Positions 7,498 through 16,152 of a DNA stretch of 64,000 bases are shown here, piece by piece; position 1 is the first letter of the stretch; every line of letters starts with the position of its first letter. The notes beneath the pieces were generated by a model. That model saw nothing but the letters and a program-made list of their open reading frames with translations. It was not told the DNA's origin and made no database searches. The stretch comes from Rhodoferax sp. WC2427 (GTDB taxonomy: Bacteria > Pseudomonadota > Gammaproteobacteria > Burkholderiales > Burkholderiaceae_C): the NCBI RefSeq assembly GCF_040822085.1, contig NZ_CP162006.1, positions 1,116,001 through 1,180,000 on the forward strand, read 5' to 3'. The translations under genes and the position numbers were made by a program.

Positions 7498-9648
7498 ATG
7501 GAAATGGGCAGCATGGGGGTAGAGCGACGGGATGGCACGGTGGTCTGGTCGCAGGCCCTGCAGCGCCGACTGCGCCTGTGGTTGCAAGCGATCCGCGAGG
7601 CCTATGTGGCGCTGCTGCCGGTCACCGTGCTGGGCGTCATGGGCAACACCGTGGCGCAGATTCCCTACCCCCCGTATGTGCAATGGATGGACGCGCAGTT
7701 TGGCCCGATTTGGCACGCCCTGGCCATGCAGCTGTACTACGCCACCTTGGGCCTGATGGGGCTGCTGGGCGCGATGGTGATCGCCGTGCGGACCACCACC
7801 CTGTACCAGGCCCAGGACCGGCGGGTCGACCGCTCCGTCGTCACGGTGTCGGTGGTGGCAGCCAGCGCCTTCTTGCTGGTGGTGTTGCGCGACCCGCCCG
7901 ACTTCCAGGTGCTGGGCTATGCCAGCGCATTCCAGAGCATCCTGGTGGGCGTGGCCGTCGCCGAGCTGATGCGCCTGCTGGGCCGCTGGCTGCCCAGCCA
8001 CACCACCATGGGCGGGGTGGACGGCGGGGTGTCGCTGCAAAGTGCCCTGCACATGACCGGCACGGCGGCCTTGACGCTGCTGGCGGTGTGGCTGGCCCAC
8101 GGGCTGTGGCGGGGCCTGTCGGACGGCGTGGCCGGGCCGCTGCTGGGGCAGGGGTGGCATTGGTTTTTGCAGCACCGGCCCGGTGGGGACGTGCTCAATT
8201 TCGGCATGGTGCTGCTCAACCAGCTGCTGTGGATGGTGGGTATCAACGGCGGACAGTTTCTGTACGCGGTGTCCAGCGCCTCGGGCCTGGTGGCCCCGGC
8301 GACGGCGCTGCATTCGGACCATTTGATCTCGCTGATGTTCCTGAACACCTTTGTCCACAACGGCGGGGCGGGCGCGACCTGGGGGCTCATCCTCTACTGC
8401 GTCACCCGGGGCAAAGACGCCTCGTTGCGGCGGCTGGCCTGGTATTCGGTGCTGCCCGCCCTGCTGAACATGAACGAGCTGCTGCTGTTTGGCATTCCGC
8501 TGGTGCTCAGCCGCACGCTGCTGCTGCCGTTCATTGCCGCCCCCTTGCTCAACTGCCTGATCGCCACCTTGGCCTATGCCGTGTTCGGCATGCCACTGGA
8601 CGGCCAGCCGGTGATCTGGTCCACGCCGGTGTTCATTTCGGGCTACCTGATGACCGGGGGCTGGGGCGGCGTGGCCGTGCAGGCCCTGTGCCTGTTCAGC
8701 AGCACCCTGGTGTACGCCCCGTTTGTGCGCCAATTGGAAAGCGCACGCCTGCAGCGCAACCAGGCGTATTTCAAGTCGGCGCTGGACGTGCTGATGTCCC
8801 CCGAAGTCGAGGCCCAGTCGGGGAACCTGGACCGCGCGGATGCGGTGGGTGAAGTAGCCCGCTGCCTGGTGCGCGATTTCCGGGCCGACATCGGCTCGTC
8901 CCGCGTCACCCTGGCCTACCAGCCCCAGCACGATGTCCAGGGCCGGGTGGTCGGGCTGGAGTCGCTGCTGCGCTGGACCCACGCCAGCCATGGCCCGGTG
9001 CCCACCGCCGCGCTGATCAACGTGGCCGAAGAGTGCGACCTGATCCACCTCATCGGCGCTTGGGTGGTGCAGCGGGTGTGCGAAGACCTGGCCGTGTGGC
9101 AAAAGGCGGGCCTTACTGGCTTCACGGTGTCGGTGAATATGTCGCCGGTGCAACTGCATTCCAGCACCTGGGTGCAAACGGTGGCCGATGCCATGCGCAC
9201 CCACGGCATCCAGAGCAAAGACATCGACATCGAGATCACCGAAGGCCGCACCCTCGCCAACACCGCCCAGGCCGACAAAACCCTGGCCGACCTGCAGGCC
9301 ATGGGCTTGTCGCTGTCGATGGACGACTTCGGCATGGGCTGCACCTCGCTGCTGTACATGCACCGCTTCAAGGTCCACGCCATCAAACTCGACGGCGTGC
9401 TCACCCGCAAGGTGCTGCACAACCCGGTGGACCAGGACATCATCCGCTGCGTCTGCCGCCTGGGCCATTCCCAGGGCGTGTACGTGGTGGCCGAATTTGT
9501 TGAACAGGCCGCCCAGCGCGACATGCTGCAAGCCCTGGGCTGCGACTTCTTCCAGGGCTGGCTGTACAGCCCGGCCATGCCCGCAGACAGGATCCCGGCC
9601 TACCTGAAGGCCTGGCACAAGGCCACGCAGGTGCTGCCGAACCCGTGA
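7498..9648 (+). CDS. PTS EIIC-like membrane domain fused to EAL c-di-GMP phosphodiesterase
   Basis: 716 aa. Residues ~35-420 form a polytopic membrane domain resembling the lactose/cellobiose-type PTS EIIC, with the characteristic motif NELLLFGIPLVL near residue 325 and HNGGAGAT earlier. Residues ~467-710 are an EAL domain with an intact set of catalytic motifs: ESLLRW (E488), NMSP, EITEG, DDFG, KLD and AEFVEQ. Hydrolysis of cyclic di-GMP is therefore expected, controlled by a membrane sensor/transport domain. No EIIA, EIIB, HPr or sugar gene is adjacent, so the EIIC part is more likely a ligand sensor than a working transporter. ATG 7498 is chosen because GAGG lies 8 nt before it; an in-frame ATG at 7414 has no visible ribosome site. 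Confidence 0.85.
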   Translation: MEMGSMGVERRDGTVVWSQALQRRLRLWLQAIREAYVALLPVTVLGVMGNTVAQIPYPPYVQWMDAQFGPIWHALAMQLYYATLGLMGLLGAMVIAVRTTTLYQAQDRRVDRSVVTVSVVAASAFLLVVLRDPPDFQVLGYASAFQSILVGVAVAELMRLLGRWLPSHTTMGGVDGGVSLQSALHMTGTAALTLLAVWLAHGLWRGLSDGVAGPLLGQGWHWFLQHRPGGDVLNFGMVLLNQLLWMVGINGGQFLYAVSSASGLVAPATALHSDHLISLMFLNTFVHNGGAGATWGLILYCVTRGKDASLRRLAWYSVLPALLNMNELLLFGIPLVLSRTLLLPFIAAPLLNCLIATLAYAVFGMPLDGQPVIWSTPVFISGYLMTGGWGGVAVQALCLFSSTLVYAPFVRQLESARLQRNQAYFKSALDVLMSPEVEAQSGNLDRADAVGEVARCLVRDFRADIGSSRVTLAYQPQHDVQGRVVGLESLLRWTHASHGPVPTAALINVAEECDLIHLIGAWVVQRVCEDLAVWQKAGLTGFTVSVNMSPVQLHSSTWVQTVADAMRTHGIQSKDIDIEITEGRTLANTAQADKTLADLQAMGLSLSMDDFGMGCTSLLYMHRFKVHAIKLDGVLTRKVLHNPVDQDIIRCVCRLGHSQGVYVVAEFVEQAAQRDMLQALGCDFFQGWLYSPAMPADRIPAYLKAWHKATQVLPNP

Positions 9649-9694
9649 GCTTGCCGTGGTGTACGCTGGGGGAAACGACAACCCCACTTACGCC

Positions 9695-10786
9695 ATGACA
9701 AACATCCTCCCGCTCACCGCCCCCATCCGCGTCGCCGTCATCGGCTATGGCCTGGCGGGCCGCGTCTTCCATGCGCCGCTGATCGACGGCGTGCCCGGCC
9801 TGGAACTGGCCTGCATCTGCTCCAGCAAGCCCGAGGCCGTGCATGCCGACTGGCCGGACGTGCGCGTGGTGCCCACGCCCGACGCCGCATTTGCCGACCC
9901 GGCCATCGACCTGGTGGTCATTGCCACCAGCAATGCCAGCCACCATGCCCTGGCCCGCGCTGCGCTGCTGGCGGGCAAGCACGTGGTGGTGGATAAGCCC
10001 TGCACCGTGACGCTGGCCGAGACCGAGGATTTGCTGGCCGTGGCGGCCCAGCAGAATCGCCTGCTCACCGTCTACCAGAACCGCCGCTTTGATGGCGACT
10101 TCTTCCTGCTGCAGCAGGTGCTGGCCAGTGGCAAGCTGGGGCGCATCACGCATTTTGAATCGCACTTCGACCGTTTTCGCCAGGTCATCCCCGGCCGCTG
10201 GCGCGAGCAGGACATTCCCGGCTCGGACCTGTGGATGGACCTGGGCGCACACCTGGTGGACCAGGCCCTGCAACTCTTCGGCGTGCCCGACGACCTGCTG
10301 CTCGACGTGGCCCGCCAGCGCGAAGGCACGCAAACCAACGACTATTTCCACGCCCAGTTGCGCTACCCCTCCAGCCACCCCGGCCTGCGGGTGGTGCTGC
10401 ACGCCAGCTCCTGCGTGACCAGCTCGGGGCCGCGGTTTGCCGTGCACGGCACGCAAGGCTCGTTCACCAAGTTTGGCCTGGATACCCAAGAAGACGCGCT
10501 CAAGGCGGGTGGCCGCCCGCAGCTGGAGTCCCTGGGCGACTGGGGTGCCGACCCCTTGCCCGGCCAATGGGTGCTCCACACCGCCGACGGGCCGCAGGCG
10601 CACGCCACGCCCGACGTGGCGGGCAACTACCTGCAGTACTACGCTGGGCTACGGGACTATTTGCAGGGCAAAGCCCCTGCCGCGCCGGTTACGCCGCGGC
10701 AGGTCTACCAGGTGATGGCCCTGCTGGGCAAAGGCGCGCAGAGTGTGCATCAAGCTGCCTTCGTGACGACCACCGACCTGCGTTGA
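9695..10786 (+). CDS. Gfo/Idh/MocA-family NAD(P)-dependent oxidoreductase (YdgJ-like)
   Basis: 363 aa. The N-terminal Rossmann fold carries VAVIGYGLAGRVFHAPLI (residues ~11-28), followed by the family EKP-type motif as VVDKPCTVT and a C-terminal alpha/beta dimerisation domain with the motif SDLWMDLGAHLVDQAL, whose Asp and His are the usual catalytic positions. These soluble enzymes oxidise or reduce sugars, inositols or related polyols; the overall pattern is closest to E. coli YdgJ, whose substrate is unsettled. ATG 9695 starts directly at the family N-terminus; a GTG at 9656 would add 13 residues. It has no obvious operon partner. Confidence 0.85.
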   Translation: MTNILPLTAPIRVAVIGYGLAGRVFHAPLIDGVPGLELACICSSKPEAVHADWPDVRVVPTPDAAFADPAIDLVVIATSNASHHALARAALLAGKHVVVDKPCTVTLAETEDLLAVAAQQNRLLTVYQNRRFDGDFFLLQQVLASGKLGRITHFESHFDRFRQVIPGRWREQDIPGSDLWMDLGAHLVDQALQLFGVPDDLLLDVARQREGTQTNDYFHAQLRYPSSHPGLRVVLHASSCVTSSGPRFAVHGTQGSFTKFGLDTQEDALKAGGRPQLESLGDWGADPLPGQWVLHTADGPQAHATPDVAGNYLQYYAGLRDYLQGKAPAAPVTPRQVYQVMALLGKGAQSVHQAAFVTTTDLR

Positions 10787-10829
10787 CGGCCCGGCCCGCC
10801 AAGGGCGGGGCTCCTGGCTAGCGCGGACC

Positions 10830-11501
10830 TTACTTTTTGCCACCGCCATTGCCGCCGCCACCCCCGTTGCCGCCGCCGTTGCCACCCCCGTTACCGCCAC
10901 CCTTGCCGCTATTCCCGCTATTCCCGCCATTGCCCCCAGTGCCATCCGCGTGGTGGCTATTGTCGGCAGGGGCCTGGTGGGCCGCATGGACGCTGTGTGC
11001 GGCTGTCTTGCCGCTCTTGTCGGTGTGGGCGGCGCTGACCACCGAGCCCAGGGTAACGCCCATGCTCTTGGCGATCTGGCCCCAGCCCATGCCGTCGCTG
11101 CGCTGCGACAGCACCCCGCCCAGGGCGGCGGCGAGCTGGGTGGGTGTGGGCTGGGTGATGCCCTGCTGGGCCAGCGAAGTTTTGGCCAGCCCCAGCGCGA
11201 TATCGATATTGCCGTAGCCCAATTGTCCGGTGCTGGGCGACAGACTGGCTGCGGGCTCCGAGGCATAGGGCCCGTTGGGATCGGGTCGCAAGGTAATCAG
11301 GCTGCCGGTGCGCAGACCGTCGACCAGCGACTGGGCATTTTCAGGAGAGCCGGCAAAGCGGGTGTAGCTGGAGGTCAGCTTGCTGGTCGGGGTGCTGGTG
11401 GTGGCGATGGGTGCGGTGGCGGCGTGGGCGACCATGGCCCCGCTGCCCAGCAGCAATGCGCTGGCCGTCAAAATAGCCAGGGTGGTTTTGGGGATCAACA
11501 T
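10830..11501 (-). CDS. Exported protein with Gly/Asn-rich C-terminal tail, unknown function
   Basis: 223 aa. A Sec signal peptide is evident (basic start, hydrophobic run, likely cleavage after AHA at ~residue 27). The central ~120 residues include a run (AAALGGVLSQRSDGMGWGQI) that suggests a small helical domain. The last ~45 residues are a low-complexity tail of GGN/GGG repeats ending GGKK. I do not recognise a named family; similar glycine-tailed proteins are annotated as hypothetical in Comamonadaceae. It is probably periplasmic or surface-located. It is convergent with the oxidoreductase; a short GC-rich hairpin without a T run (10795-10809) lies between them. Confidence 0.7.
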   Translation of the reverse strand: MLIPKTTLAILTASALLLGSGAMVAHAATAPIATTSTPTSKLTSSYTRFAGSPENAQSLVDGLRTGSLITLRPDPNGPYASEPAASLSPSTGQLGYGNIDIALGLAKTSLAQQGITQPTPTQLAAALGGVLSQRSDGMGWGQIAKSMGVTLGSVVSAAHTDKSGKTAAHSVHAAHQAPADNSHHADGTGGNGGNSGNSGKGGGNGGGNGGGNGGGGGNGGGKK

Positions 11502-11631
11502 GGGGGGCTCCTCGTCTTGTTGTAGGGGCCTGGCTGCACGCGCAGCCAGGCGGCCCCACCATCTTAGGCCACCCCGTGCGGAGGTGGTGGCGGCTCGCGG
11601 TGCCGTCCTACAAGCGGTGTGCCAGCATTCG

Positions 11632-11700
11632 ATAGCTATATTTTTGGTAGCTACTCATGCTGATGGAATAAGCGCCAGCTGCCGATTTCTTATCAATTTA
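11632..11700 (+). repeat. Intergenic repeat, copy 5
   Basis: It contains GCTATATTTTTGGTAGCTAC, TGATGGAATAAGCG and ends TTTCTTATCAATTTA, abutting the smr stop codon. The arms are diverged, so the hairpin is weak. Confidence 0.65.
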
Positions 11701-12336
11701 TCAGCCGGGTTGCAGCAATACCAGCAGCGCCCCCGCGCCGCCTTCCATGGGCCGGGCCTGCACAAAGGCCAGCACCTCGTTCTTCTGCACCAGCCAGTTG
11801 CGCACCTTGCCCTTGAGCACCGGGGTTTTGCCGGGCGAGCTCAGGCCCTTGCCATGCACCACCCGCACGCAGCGGATGCCGTGCTTGTGCGCATCGCGGA
11901 TGAAGCCCGACAGGGCATCGCGCGCCGCGTCGCTGCGCAGGCCGTGCAGGTCGAGCTGGCGCTGGATGGCCCATTCGCCCTTGCGCAGGCGCTGCAGCAC
12001 GTCGATGCCGATGCCGGGGCGGCGGTAGCTCAGCGTTTCGTCGGTTTCCAGCAGGCTGCTGGCATCGAAGCCATCGCTGATGGCCTCGACCAGCACGGCC
12101 TGCTCGTCCAGGTGCAGCTGCGTGGCAATGGGCTCGGGCTGCTTCTTTTTCAGGAGTGCCTGGCGCTTGTCGGGCAAGCGGTGCACCGCCCCCGCGGCAT
12201 GCACAAACAGGTTTTTCTGGGCGGCCAGACGGCGCTGGGTTTCCAGCCTGGCCACGCGCTCGGCTTCTTGCAGGGCGGCGGCCTCGGCAATGGATTTCTG
12301 GATCTTTTTCAGATCTTGCAAGGAGGTGATTTTCAT
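11701..12336 (-). CDS. Smr-domain protein (SmrA/YdaL-type putative endonuclease)
   Basis: 211 aa. The N-terminal half is charged and helical (an E/A/R-rich stretch). The C-terminal Smr domain (~residues 125-205) shows both signature motifs, LDLHG and HGKG, the latter in VVHGKGLSSPG. Stand-alone Smr proteins of this size are cytosolic and have nicking-nuclease or RNA-cleaving activity in tested members. It sits 13 bp downstream of radC on the same strand, suggesting a two-gene DNA/RNA maintenance operon. The start was chosen for its match with the family N-terminus and an AAGGAGGTGA ribosome site just upstream region of the ATG. Confidence 0.9.
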   Translation of the reverse strand: MKITSLQDLKKIQKSIAEAAALQEAERVARLETQRRLAAQKNLFVHAAGAVHRLPDKRQALLKKKQPEPIATQLHLDEQAVLVEAISDGFDASSLLETDETLSYRRPGIGIDVLQRLRKGEWAIQRQLDLHGLRSDAARDALSGFIRDAHKHGIRCVRVVHGKGLSSPGKTPVLKGKVRNWLVQKNEVLAFVQARPMEGGAGALLVLLQPG

Positions 12337-12349
12337 GGGGTGTTGTCAA

Positions 12350-13039
12350 TCACATCTGGCCTTTTTCGGCCATGGAGAAGGTTTCGCCGGGGGCGACGAT
12401 GAGGTGGTCCAGCACCCGCACGTCGATCAGCGCCAGCGCGGCGCGCAGGGAGTGGGTCAGTGCCGTGTCGGCAGGCGAGGGCTGCACCGAGCCGCTGGGG
12501 TGGTTGTGCGCGAGCACCACGCTGGCGGCCTGGTGGTGCAGGGCGCGCAGCACCACTTCGCGCGGGTACACGCTGGTGTGCGTCAGCGTGCCGCGAAACA
12601 GCTCTTCCATGGCCAGCAGGCGCAAGCCAACATCCAGAAACACCACCGCAAACACCTCGTGCGCCTTGCCCGCCAGGTGGAGCTGCACATAGTGCTTGAG
12701 CGTCTGCGGGTCGTTGAACACGGTGCGCTCCTGCAGCTTTTGCGCCATGGCCCGGCGGGCCAGCTCCAGCACGGCCACGATCTCGGCCCGCTTGGCCGGG
12801 CCCAGGCCCTTGATGCGTTTCAGGTCGTCCGCTGTGGCGTGGAGCAGCCCGGCAATGCCGTCAAAGCCACCGCTGCCGGGCAGTTGCAGTAATTCGTGCG
12901 CCATCTGCATCACGCCCTTGCCCGCGATGCCGGTGCGCAGCAAGATGGCCAGCAGCTCCACGTCGCTCAAGGCCGCAGCGCCGCGCGCCAAAAGCTTTTC
13001 GCGCGGACGGGCATCGGGGGGCAGGTCTTTGATTGGCAT
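12350..13039 (-). CDS. radC: RadC family JAB-domain protein
   Basis: 229 aa, the normal length. The N-terminal helix-hairpin-helix-like part ([21 protein letters not shown]) is followed by the MPN/JAMM metalloprotease-like domain with HNHPSG and a downstream Asp (SPADTAL), the zinc-binding set, around residues 175-190. Despite the historic name, a role in DNA repair is not established for the family. It is divergent from the slpA-like gene with only 41 bp between the starts, and is followed by smr. Confidence 0.93.
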   Translation of the reverse strand: MPIKDLPPDARPREKLLARGAAALSDVELLAILLRTGIAGKGVMQMAHELLQLPGSGGFDGIAGLLHATADDLKRIKGLGPAKRAEIVAVLELARRAMAQKLQERTVFNDPQTLKHYVQLHLAGKAHEVFAVVFLDVGLRLLAMEELFRGTLTHTSVYPREVVLRALHHQAASVVLAHNHPSGSVQPSPADTALTHSLRAALALIDVRVLDHLIVAPGETFSMAEKGQM

Positions 13040-13080
13040 GGCAGACTTTTACAATAGAGCCCAGTTTACCGAGACTCCTA

Positions 13081-13548
13081 ATGCCCTCTACCTCCATCCC
13101 CACCGTCCAGCCCGGCTCGTTTTTGACCCTGCACTACCGCCTCGGCGGCCCCACGGGCGACATCATCAACACCTTCAACGACAAGCCTGCCACGCTGTCG
13201 CTGGGCACCGGCCAGCTCTCGCCCGCGGTGGAACAGCGCCTGCTGGGCCTGCCCGAGGGCACGCGCACCTCGTTCGACATCCCCGCCGGGGAGGCTTTTG
13301 GCGAGCGCCAGCCCGCCATGCAGCAGTGGGTGGCGCGCAAGCTGCTCAACCAGATGGGCGACCCGCTGGAGCAGTACCACGTGGGCGATGTGGTGCAGTT
13401 CCCCACGCCGGATGGCCTCGGCAGCTACGCCGGGGCCGTGCAGCAGGTGGGCAATGGCGACAGCGCCGACGCGGTCTTGTTCGACTTCAACCACCCGCTG
13501 GCCGGCCAGCCGGTGACGTTTGAAGTGCAACTGATTGGCGTGCTGTGA
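13081..13548 (+). CDS. FKBP-type peptidyl-prolyl cis-trans isomerase, SlpA/FkpB-like
   Basis: 155 aa. The FKBP fold is recognisable from LHYRL near the N-terminus and [20 protein letters not shown], followed by an insert-in-flap region as in SlyD/SlpA. Cytosolic prolyl isomerase/chaperone activity is expected. The stop overlaps the GTG of ispH (GTGA), and the fkpB-ispH pairing also exists in enterobacteria, which supports the assignment. ATG 13081 begins the family sequence; an in-frame ATG at 13033 would overlap the radC promoter space. Confidence 0.9.
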   Translation: MPSTSIPTVQPGSFLTLHYRLGGPTGDIINTFNDKPATLSLGTGQLSPAVEQRLLGLPEGTRTSFDIPAGEAFGERQPAMQQWVARKLLNQMGDPLEQYHVGDVVQFPTPDGLGSYAGAVQQVGNGDSADAVLFDFNHPLAGQPVTFEVQLIGVL

Positions 13549-14531
13549 CCGGCCCGCACGTGGACGGTCTTCAAGGCCGTAGCCCGCAAGAAATCATCCT
13601 TGCCGAGCCGCGTGGTTTCTGCGCCGGGGTCGACCGCGCGATTGAAATTGTGGAGAAGGCCCTGGCCAAGTTCGGCCGCCCCATCTACGTGCGCCACGAG
13701 ATCGTGCACAACACCTACGTGGTCAACGACCTGAAATCGCGCGGCGCCATCTTCATCGAAGAGCTGGACGACGTGCCCCCGGGTGCGACGCTGGTGTTCT
13801 CGGCCCACGGCGTGAGCCAGGCGGTGCAGCGTGAGGCCCGCGACCGGGGCTTCCAGATCTTTGATGCCACCTGCCCGCTGGTCACCAAGGTGCACGTCGA
13901 GGTGGCCAAGCTGCACAAAGAGGGTTATGAGTTCATCATGATCGGCCACAAGGGCCACCCCGAGGTCGAAGGCACCATGGGCCAGCTCGACAGCGGCATC
14001 CACCTGGTGGAAGACGTGGCCGACGTGGCCCACGTGCAGCCCGGCCAGACCGCCAAGCTGGCGGTGGTGACGCAAACCACCCTGAGCGTGGACGATGCCG
14101 CCGAGATCTCCGCCGCCGTGAAGGCCCGCTTCCCGCTGATCCGCGAGCCCAAGCAGCAAGATATCTGCTACGCCACGCAAAACCGCCAGGACGCCATCAA
14201 GATCATGAGCCCGCAGGTGGACATCGTCATCGTGGTCGGCAGCCCCACCAGCTCCAACAGCAACCGCCTGCGCGAGCTGGCCGAAAAGCTGGGCACCGAG
14301 GCCTACATGGTGGACAGCGCCGAAGAACTATTGCCTGCCTGGTTCGAAGGCAAAACCCGCGTCGGCCTGACCGCCGGGGCCTCCGCCCCCGAGCTGCTGG
14401 TGCAGCAGGTCATCGACCGCATCCGCGCGCTGGGCGCGGTGTCGGTGCGCAAGATGGACGGGATCGAGGAGACAGTGAAGTTTCCGCTGCCCAAAGGTTT
14501 GCGCATGGACGGGGTGGCCTCTGCCGATTGA
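13545..14531 (+). CDS. ispH: 4-hydroxy-3-methylbut-2-enyl diphosphate reductase
   Basis: 328 aa (E. coli IspH 316). This is the last enzyme of the MEP isoprenoid pathway, reducing HMBPP to IPP and DMAPP with a [4Fe-4S] cluster. The three cluster cysteines lie in [12 protein letters not shown] (Cys26), [11 protein letters not shown] and [25 protein letters not shown] and [10 protein letters not shown] are the substrate-binding motifs. The GTG start overlaps the upstream stop by 4 bp, implying coupled translation. The protein has ~15 extra N-terminal residues compared with E. coli. Confidence 0.97.
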   Translation: MTGPHVDGLQGRSPQEIILAEPRGFCAGVDRAIEIVEKALAKFGRPIYVRHEIVHNTYVVNDLKSRGAIFIEELDDVPPGATLVFSAHGVSQAVQREARDRGFQIFDATCPLVTKVHVEVAKLHKEGYEFIMIGHKGHPEVEGTMGQLDSGIHLVEDVADVAHVQPGQTAKLAVVTQTTLSVDDAAEISAAVKARFPLIREPKQQDICYATQNRQDAIKIMSPQVDIVIVVGSPTSSNSNRLRELAEKLGTEAYMVDSAEELLPAWFEGKTRVGLTAGASAPELLVQQVIDRIRALGAVSVRKMDGIEETVKFPLPKGLRMDGVASAD

Positions 14532-14557
14532 GGCGGCTGCGCTGTTTGGTATTTTCA

Positions 14558-14569
14558 TGATCTGGATCA
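14558..14569. promoter_or_regulatory. FNR/Anr-like dyad upstream of the YgaP-like gene
   Basis: TGAT-N4-ATCA is a perfect dyad matching the core of the FNR/CRP-family anaerobic regulator site (consensus TTGAT-N4-ATCAA), with the outer bases not matching. It is centred about 65 bp before the start codon of the small membrane protein. The match is short, so chance is possible. Confidence 0.4.
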
Positions 14570-14628
14570 GAGGCGGCGCGCCGGTCCGGTAGCCCAATAG
14601 CGGGGTCTTCAGCATGAAAGGACCCGGT

Positions 14629-14826
14629 ATGAAAACCAACGTTGGCGGCATCGACCGCACACTGCGCATCGTCGCCGGAGGCGCCCTGGTCGCCCTGGCT
14701 GCCACCGGCACCGTCGGCCTCTGGGGCTGGATCGGCGTCGTACCCCTGGCCACCGGCCTGATCGGCTGGTGCCCGCCCTACGCCTTGTTCGGGTGGAATA
14801 CCTGCGCGGTGAAGTCTGGGGGCTGA
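14629..14826 (+). CDS. Small YgaP-like inner-membrane protein (DUF2892)
   Basis: 65 aa. It has the compact DUF2892 pattern: a start NVGGIDRTLRI, a hydrophobic helix VAGGALVALAATGT, a second hydrophobic segment, then the conserved CPPYALFGWNTC ending. Free-standing versions correspond to the C-terminal membrane part of E. coli YgaP without the rhodanese domain. Function is unknown, with links to sulfur/redox handling from gene context elsewhere. ATG 14629 is preferred because AAAGGA lies 6 nt before it; another in-frame ATG occurs at 14614. The FNR-like dyad upstream hints at oxygen control. Confidence 0.85.
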   Translation: MKTNVGGIDRTLRIVAGGALVALAATGTVGLWGWIGVVPLATGLIGWCPPYALFGWNTCAVKSGG

Positions 14827-14884
14827 GGGCCGGGCTGCGGGGTTGGGACCTTGCAGCCTGCCTTTTTTAGATTTTCAGGCCATT

Positions 14885-14949
14885 TTTGGGGTGCCAAATC
14901 GGCCTCTCGTGCTTATGCCATAAGCGCGAGAAGCTCCTATTTTTGACTA
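14885..14949 (+). repeat. Intergenic repeat, copy 6
   Basis: Inverted repeat CTCGTGCTTA (14906-14915), loop TGCCA, TAAGCGCGAG (14921-14930), then AAGCTCCTATTTTTG. It lies between the convergent YgaP-like gene and galK and may terminate the plus-strand transcript. Confidence 0.65.
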
Positions 14950-14989
14950 TCAAAAGAGAAGCAACCTGTGCCGACTGCACGGGGCTCCG

Positions 14990-16147
14990 TCACACCACGC
15001 CCACCCCCGCCGACGCGTGGCACACATACACCGTAGCCGCATCGCCATTTGGCGCACGGTACTGGGCGGCCACGGCGGCGCGGGCGGTGGGGACCAGGGC
15101 TTCGGGGAGCAGGGCGACGACGCAGCCGCCGAAACCGCCGCCGGTCATGCGGGCACCGCCCTGGGGGCCGATGGCGGCTTGCAGGATGGCGACCAGGTGG
15201 TCGATGGGGGGCACGGTGATTGCAAAGTCGTCGCGCATGGAGTCGTGCGAGGCGGCCATGAGCTGGCCCAGGCGCTGCAGGTCGCCGGTGGCCAGGGCCT
15301 GGGCGGCATCCAGGGTGCGCTGGTTCTCGGTGACGATGTGGCGGGCGCGGCGCAGCACCACCGCGTCCAGCCCGGCGGCGTCGCGTTCCAGGCGGGCCAC
15401 GTCGATGTCGCGCAGGGCTTTCACACCGTAGTGGGCGGCGGCGGCTTCGCACTGCTGGCGGCGGGTGTTGTACTCGCTGCCGACCAGGCCACGCTGCACG
15501 TGGGAGTGCACGATCATCACCGCCAGCCCGGCGGGCACGGGCACGGCCTGGGTGGTCAGGCTGCGGCAGTCGATCAGCAGGGCGTGGTCGGCCTGGCCGC
15601 AGGCCGAGATCAGCTGGTCCATGATGCCGCAGTTCACGCCCACAAAACTGTTTTCAGCCTTTTGGGCCGCCAGCGCAATATCCGTGGGCGTGAGCAGCTC
15701 TGAATTGTGTAGCGCGTTAAAGGCCTGGCCGACCGCCACTTCCAGCGAGGCGGACGACGACAGCCCCGCGCCCTGCGGCACGTTGCCCGCAATCGCCATG
15801 TCCATGCCGCCCAAGGCCAGGCCTTTGGCCAGCAGCACTTGCACCACGCCGCGCACGTAGTTGGCCCACTGCGCGTCGGGGCGCGGGGCGATGGGGGCGT
15901 CCAGGTCGAACTGGTCGATCGCATCGCCGTAATCGCATGCGCAGATGCGCACCTGGCGGTCGCTGCGCGGGCCCACGGCGATGCGGGTTTCGAAGTCGAT
16001 GGCGCAGGGCAGCACAAAGCCGTCGTTGTAGTCGGTGTGCTCGCCGATCAGGTTGACACGGCCGGGGGCGCGCACGTGCAGCGTGGGGGCGTGGCCGAAG
16101 TGCTGGGCGAAGGCGGTGTCGATGCGGGTTTGCAGGGTGGCGGTCAT
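14990..16147 (-). CDS. galK: Galactokinase
   Basis: 385 aa (E. coli 382). It phosphorylates galactose at C1 with ATP, the entry to the Leloir pathway. GHMP-kinase motifs are all present: [15 protein letters not shown] (galactose binding, residues ~30-44), [14 protein letters not shown] (ATP loop) and [11 protein letters not shown] near the C-terminus. It is the last gene of the alpha-galactoside operon, 5 bp after galT. Confidence 0.97.
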   Translation of the reverse strand: MTATLQTRIDTAFAQHFGHAPTLHVRAPGRVNLIGEHTDYNDGFVLPCAIDFETRIAVGPRSDRQVRICACDYGDAIDQFDLDAPIAPRPDAQWANYVRGVVQVLLAKGLALGGMDMAIAGNVPQGAGLSSSASLEVAVGQAFNALHNSELLTPTDIALAAQKAENSFVGVNCGIMDQLISACGQADHALLIDCRSLTTQAVPVPAGLAVMIVHSHVQRGLVGSEYNTRRQQCEAAAAHYGVKALRDIDVARLERDAAGLDAVVLRRARHIVTENQRTLDAAQALATGDLQRLGQLMAASHDSMRDDFAITVPPIDHLVAILQAAIGPQGGARMTGGGFGGCVVALLPEALVPTARAAVAAQYRAPNGDAATVYVCHASAGVGVV

Positions 16148-16152
16148 GTTGG

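Noticed and set aside
10795..10809. CCCGCC/GGCGGG hairpin between the oxidoreductase and the Gly-rich protein genes
   Set aside because: The stem is short and has no T run, so terminator function is not supported; in 65% GC DNA such stems are common.
10837..10930. Tandem GCC/ACC-rich array that could look like a CRISPR or VNTR
   Set aside because: It is the coding sequence of the Gly/Asn tail in frame; units are 3-9 bp and there are no spacers.
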